Source of the DNA: Garcia nutans
Lineage: Eukaryota; Streptophyta; Magnoliopsida; Malpighiales; Euphorbiaceae
Assembly: GCA_947685225.1 (NCBI GenBank)
Contig: CANTUV010000010.1
Span: forward strand, 5,332,001 to 5,396,000
Direction of reading: 5' to 3'
Length of the DNA stretch: 64,000 nt
Translations under genes and position numbers: made by a program
Shown: positions 61,913 through 64,000 of the stretch, one piece after another
How the letters are laid out: every line of letters begins with the position of its first letter
Numbering within the stretch: position 1 is the stretch's first letter
The notes under the pieces: model-generated
What the model was told of the DNA's origin: nothing
The model's database searches: none
The model's input: the letters and a program-made list of their open reading frames with translations, nothing else

Positions 61913-62889
61913 GAATTATTCTATATTCTTTCAAATAGTGGCCAGTTCACCATCAAGTCAGCATATATTTTTTCTATAGTATATGAAGGAAAATGGCTTG
62001 AGCCTAGTTTTGTATGAAAAAAAAATTAGGACATCAAAGGGCCACTTCGAATCACCACCTTCCATTAGTTGGTTTTTAAAGGTAAAACATTAACTAATTT
62101 TGAGAGAGTTAAAAGACATCTAATTGCTAAAGATAGTTGTCTACGATGTGGTTTTGGCATAGAAGATGTGATTCACTCTTTAAGGGATTGTCTTCTTGCT
62201 AGATGTGTCTGGCAAGGGTTAAGGGCTCATAGTATTTTGAAAAGATTTCTTTTATGTTAACTTGAAACAATAGATCCTTAAAAACTTATATGTAATGTAG
62301 ACATTAGATAGGGAGGTTCAATGGTATTTCTTGTTCACGGTTACCTATTGGTGTATTTGGAAGGCTCATGACAAAAGTGTATTTGAATGCACCATTTTTG
62401 CTATTGAACTATTAGCCAAGGTTAAGGCCACGGTACTTCAGTGTAATGTAACATTGCACACAAATGCAATTATGGGTGGAAGCCCAGAGAGAGGTGTAGA
62501 ATTAATCAGTTAATGCCCCCTCGTGAAGGTTAGTTTACAATCAACACTGAAGGAGCATATAAAGGAGGCTTTGGTAACTCTTTTGCAAGGCACTAATGTG
62601 GGAGATGGCTTAAAGGCTTTGTTATGAACATTGATTCGTAATTTACAACAAAGACCGAGTTGGATTATCAAGTTGGATTGGAGTGTCAAGCTTATACACA
62701 TCAACAAAGAAGCAAACAAAGCTTGGATTGGTTAGCCTCCCATGCAACTAGCCATTGGTTTGGTCTCTATATTTTACAAATGCCTCCAAGTGACGTGTGC
62801 AATGTAATTGACCAAGGTATAATGGACATTGGTTATCCTAGAACGATGGTCTTGCGTTATTAAGATTACCTCCCTTTGTAATTAAAAAA

Positions 62890-63130
62890 AAATTGAGAGT
62901 TTTGCAAATATTGATATTGAAATGGATTGTAGGATTCTCTATGATACTTTGCAATCTAATGAACCTAACATATCTGAATTTGGGGGATTGGTTCAAGATT
63001 GTTTGAGTATTAGTTTGGAAATTAAAGATATAGCCTTTCTATGAGTTAGTAGATTTAGTAATTCAGTTAATCATACTCTTGCAAAGGTTGCTATGTTATA
63101 TCCAAGTCATTTTACCTGGTGTTATTTTTT
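62890..63130 (+). pseudogene. RNase H-like (RVT_3) fragment
   Basis: The frame reads IEMDCRILYDTLQSN, then EFGGLVQDCLSISLEIKD, then a TGA at 63042-63044 and VSRFSNSVNHTLAKVAM. This matches the C-terminal half of the RNase H-like domain of plant LINEs and their domesticated relatives (E.D, EFG, DC, R..N..AH.LA). It follows the end of the LINE relic on the same strand, so it comes from a second element or gene. The stop sits where Arg is usual and could be a CGA to TGA change. Confidence 0.6.
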
Positions 63131-63840
63131 TAGTATTTTCTATTTCAGTGGTCGCTTCAGATTTAGTACATGATGAAAGACGATGATATTAGATTTTTGG
63201 GTATATGGGATATGTTTGTTGACTTTAGTTATTTGATACCTCTAAGTGACCTCAATGGAATGAGAGTTTTTTTTTTTTAAATTTTGTAAATCTAATTAAA
63301 AATTTTAAACTCGAATTGAAGTGTCCATAAGCAAACAAACAAATAGAGGTAAAAGCCGATTAAAGACAACCAATAGATCATACAAATAAGAAAAAGAAGA
63401 TATTTACAATTAAACCATATTTTCTGCAACATAAAGAGTTGGACAAGTGAAAAGTGGCGTTGCCAAGTATCAAGTTGGAGGAAACTAAGAAAATATCTTA
63501 TTTCATTTTCTTTAAAAAAAAAATCTGACGGAAAAGGATGACCGTAAAGGCAAATCATTCAGGGCAAGTTCCCGTGAAGCGAAACTAGCAGAGATAATAA
63601 TATTGAGATTAGCCTAATTATAAAAAATTGTATTTATTTTCTTATTAATTAAGGTTTTGAGCTCAGCACTGAGAAAAATTAAAGTTGCATAAAAAAAATA
63701 TACATATATAACTATGATTTTAGAAAGATAAAAGTTTGCCCTTGCGATTCTTTCGGGTCTTTTGCCCTTCTTGTCGCTGAAATTCAGTTTTGGAAGCTGC
63801 TAGCACTCCCTTTCTTCCATTTCACCTCTCCTGTTTCTAA
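63131..63840. other. Intergenic DNA
   Basis: No gene is seen. The last 130 bases are less AT-rich and lead into a possible promoter. Confidence 0.4.
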
Positions 63841-63982
63841 TATATATAGAGAGAGAGGGAAAGAAAGAAAATCATAAAACCTCTTAATACAGTACCATTG
63901 ATCTTATTAGGGTTTTCTTTAGTTTATTTTTTTAAAAAAAGTAACTCTGCAATAAGCACTGTTCAAGGCTAGTTTCATAAAA
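63841..63982 (+). promoter_or_regulatory. Possible core promoter at the window end
   Basis: A TATA-like tatatata (63841-63848) is followed by a GA-rich leader and an ATG 135 bases later, the arrangement also seen in front of the RSS3-like gene. This is inferred. Confidence 0.35.
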
Positions 63983-64000
63983 ATGGATAAATGGGCTCAT
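63983..64000 (+). CDS. Possible start of a gene cut by the window edge
   Basis: ATG with A at -3 and G at +4 opens MDKWAH and runs off the window. Six codons do not allow identification. The promoter-like sequence upstream is the only support. Confidence 0.3.

Larger units (their letters stand above)
59330..62863 (+). mobile_element. LINE relic (C-terminal part), split by a solo LTR
   Basis: Joining across the LTR, the reading goes from KDESVDE (ending near 59362) into LSNSGQFTIKSAYIFS (61918 onward), the usual lead-in to the zinc-binding end of plant LINE reverse transcriptase. Then come GPLRITTFH, LTNFERVKRHLIAKDSCLRC, EDVIHSLRDCLLA (CCHC zinc module, about 62069-62200), a FTVTYWCIWK stretch (62335), and an RNase H piece (TEGAYKGGFGN, about 62535; HINKEANKAW, about 62700) ending IGYPRTM near 62850. 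Stops and frame changes break it repeatedly (for example near 62258), so it is an old non-functional copy. Confidence 0.75.

Overview
The window is nuclear DNA from a flowering plant, most likely a eudicot. It has very AT-rich intergenic DNA, plant-type split genes with GT-AG introns, and many plant transposon families (Ty1/copia, a gypsy-type solo LTR, a LINE relic, hAT, Tourist, Stowaway and Mutator-like MITEs). I cannot name the species. No prokaryotic, organellar or CRISPR feature was seen.

Layout. 1-4138: 3' part of a Ty1/copia element on +, interrupted by two small lesions. 4139-12090: gene-free AT-rich DNA with nested MITEs. 12352-14275: a seven-exon bHLH-MYC_N (RSS3-like) transcription regulator on +. 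15018-20301: a tRNA-derived, SINE-like foldback split by a complete 5.1 kb copia element on -, with identical LTRs and a 5-bp target duplication. 20661-21071: a Tourist-like MITE. 23529-34132: a 20-exon threonyl-tRNA synthetase on -, with two in-frame start codons that would give mitochondrial and cytosolic forms. 36630-39216: a broken two-pore K+ channel (TPK) on -. 39203-42480: two decayed tandem copies of a module joining the TPK 5' end, a spacer and the ThrRS 5' end. 43779-44449: a hAT-type MITE. 45505-45658: a long imperfect hairpin that could be a microRNA precursor. 52131-52722: a Mutator-like MITE. 53508-53723: a small atypical bHLH gene with ACGT-box clusters and an upstream ORF. 59363-61912: a 2.55 kb solo LTR inserted in a LINE relic. 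63983 to the end: the possible first codons of another gene.

The confident host genes are few: the RSS3-like regulator, ThrRS, and the small bHLH. They do not form a pathway. The main story is structural. The ThrRS-TPK neighbourhood appears to have been a tandem array of which one ThrRS survives, one TPK is a pseudogene, and further copies are reduced to fragments on both sides. The rest of the window is nested transposon insertion. Exon joins were deduced by reading splice sites and checking phase and family similarity from memory; no alignment or transcript data were available.
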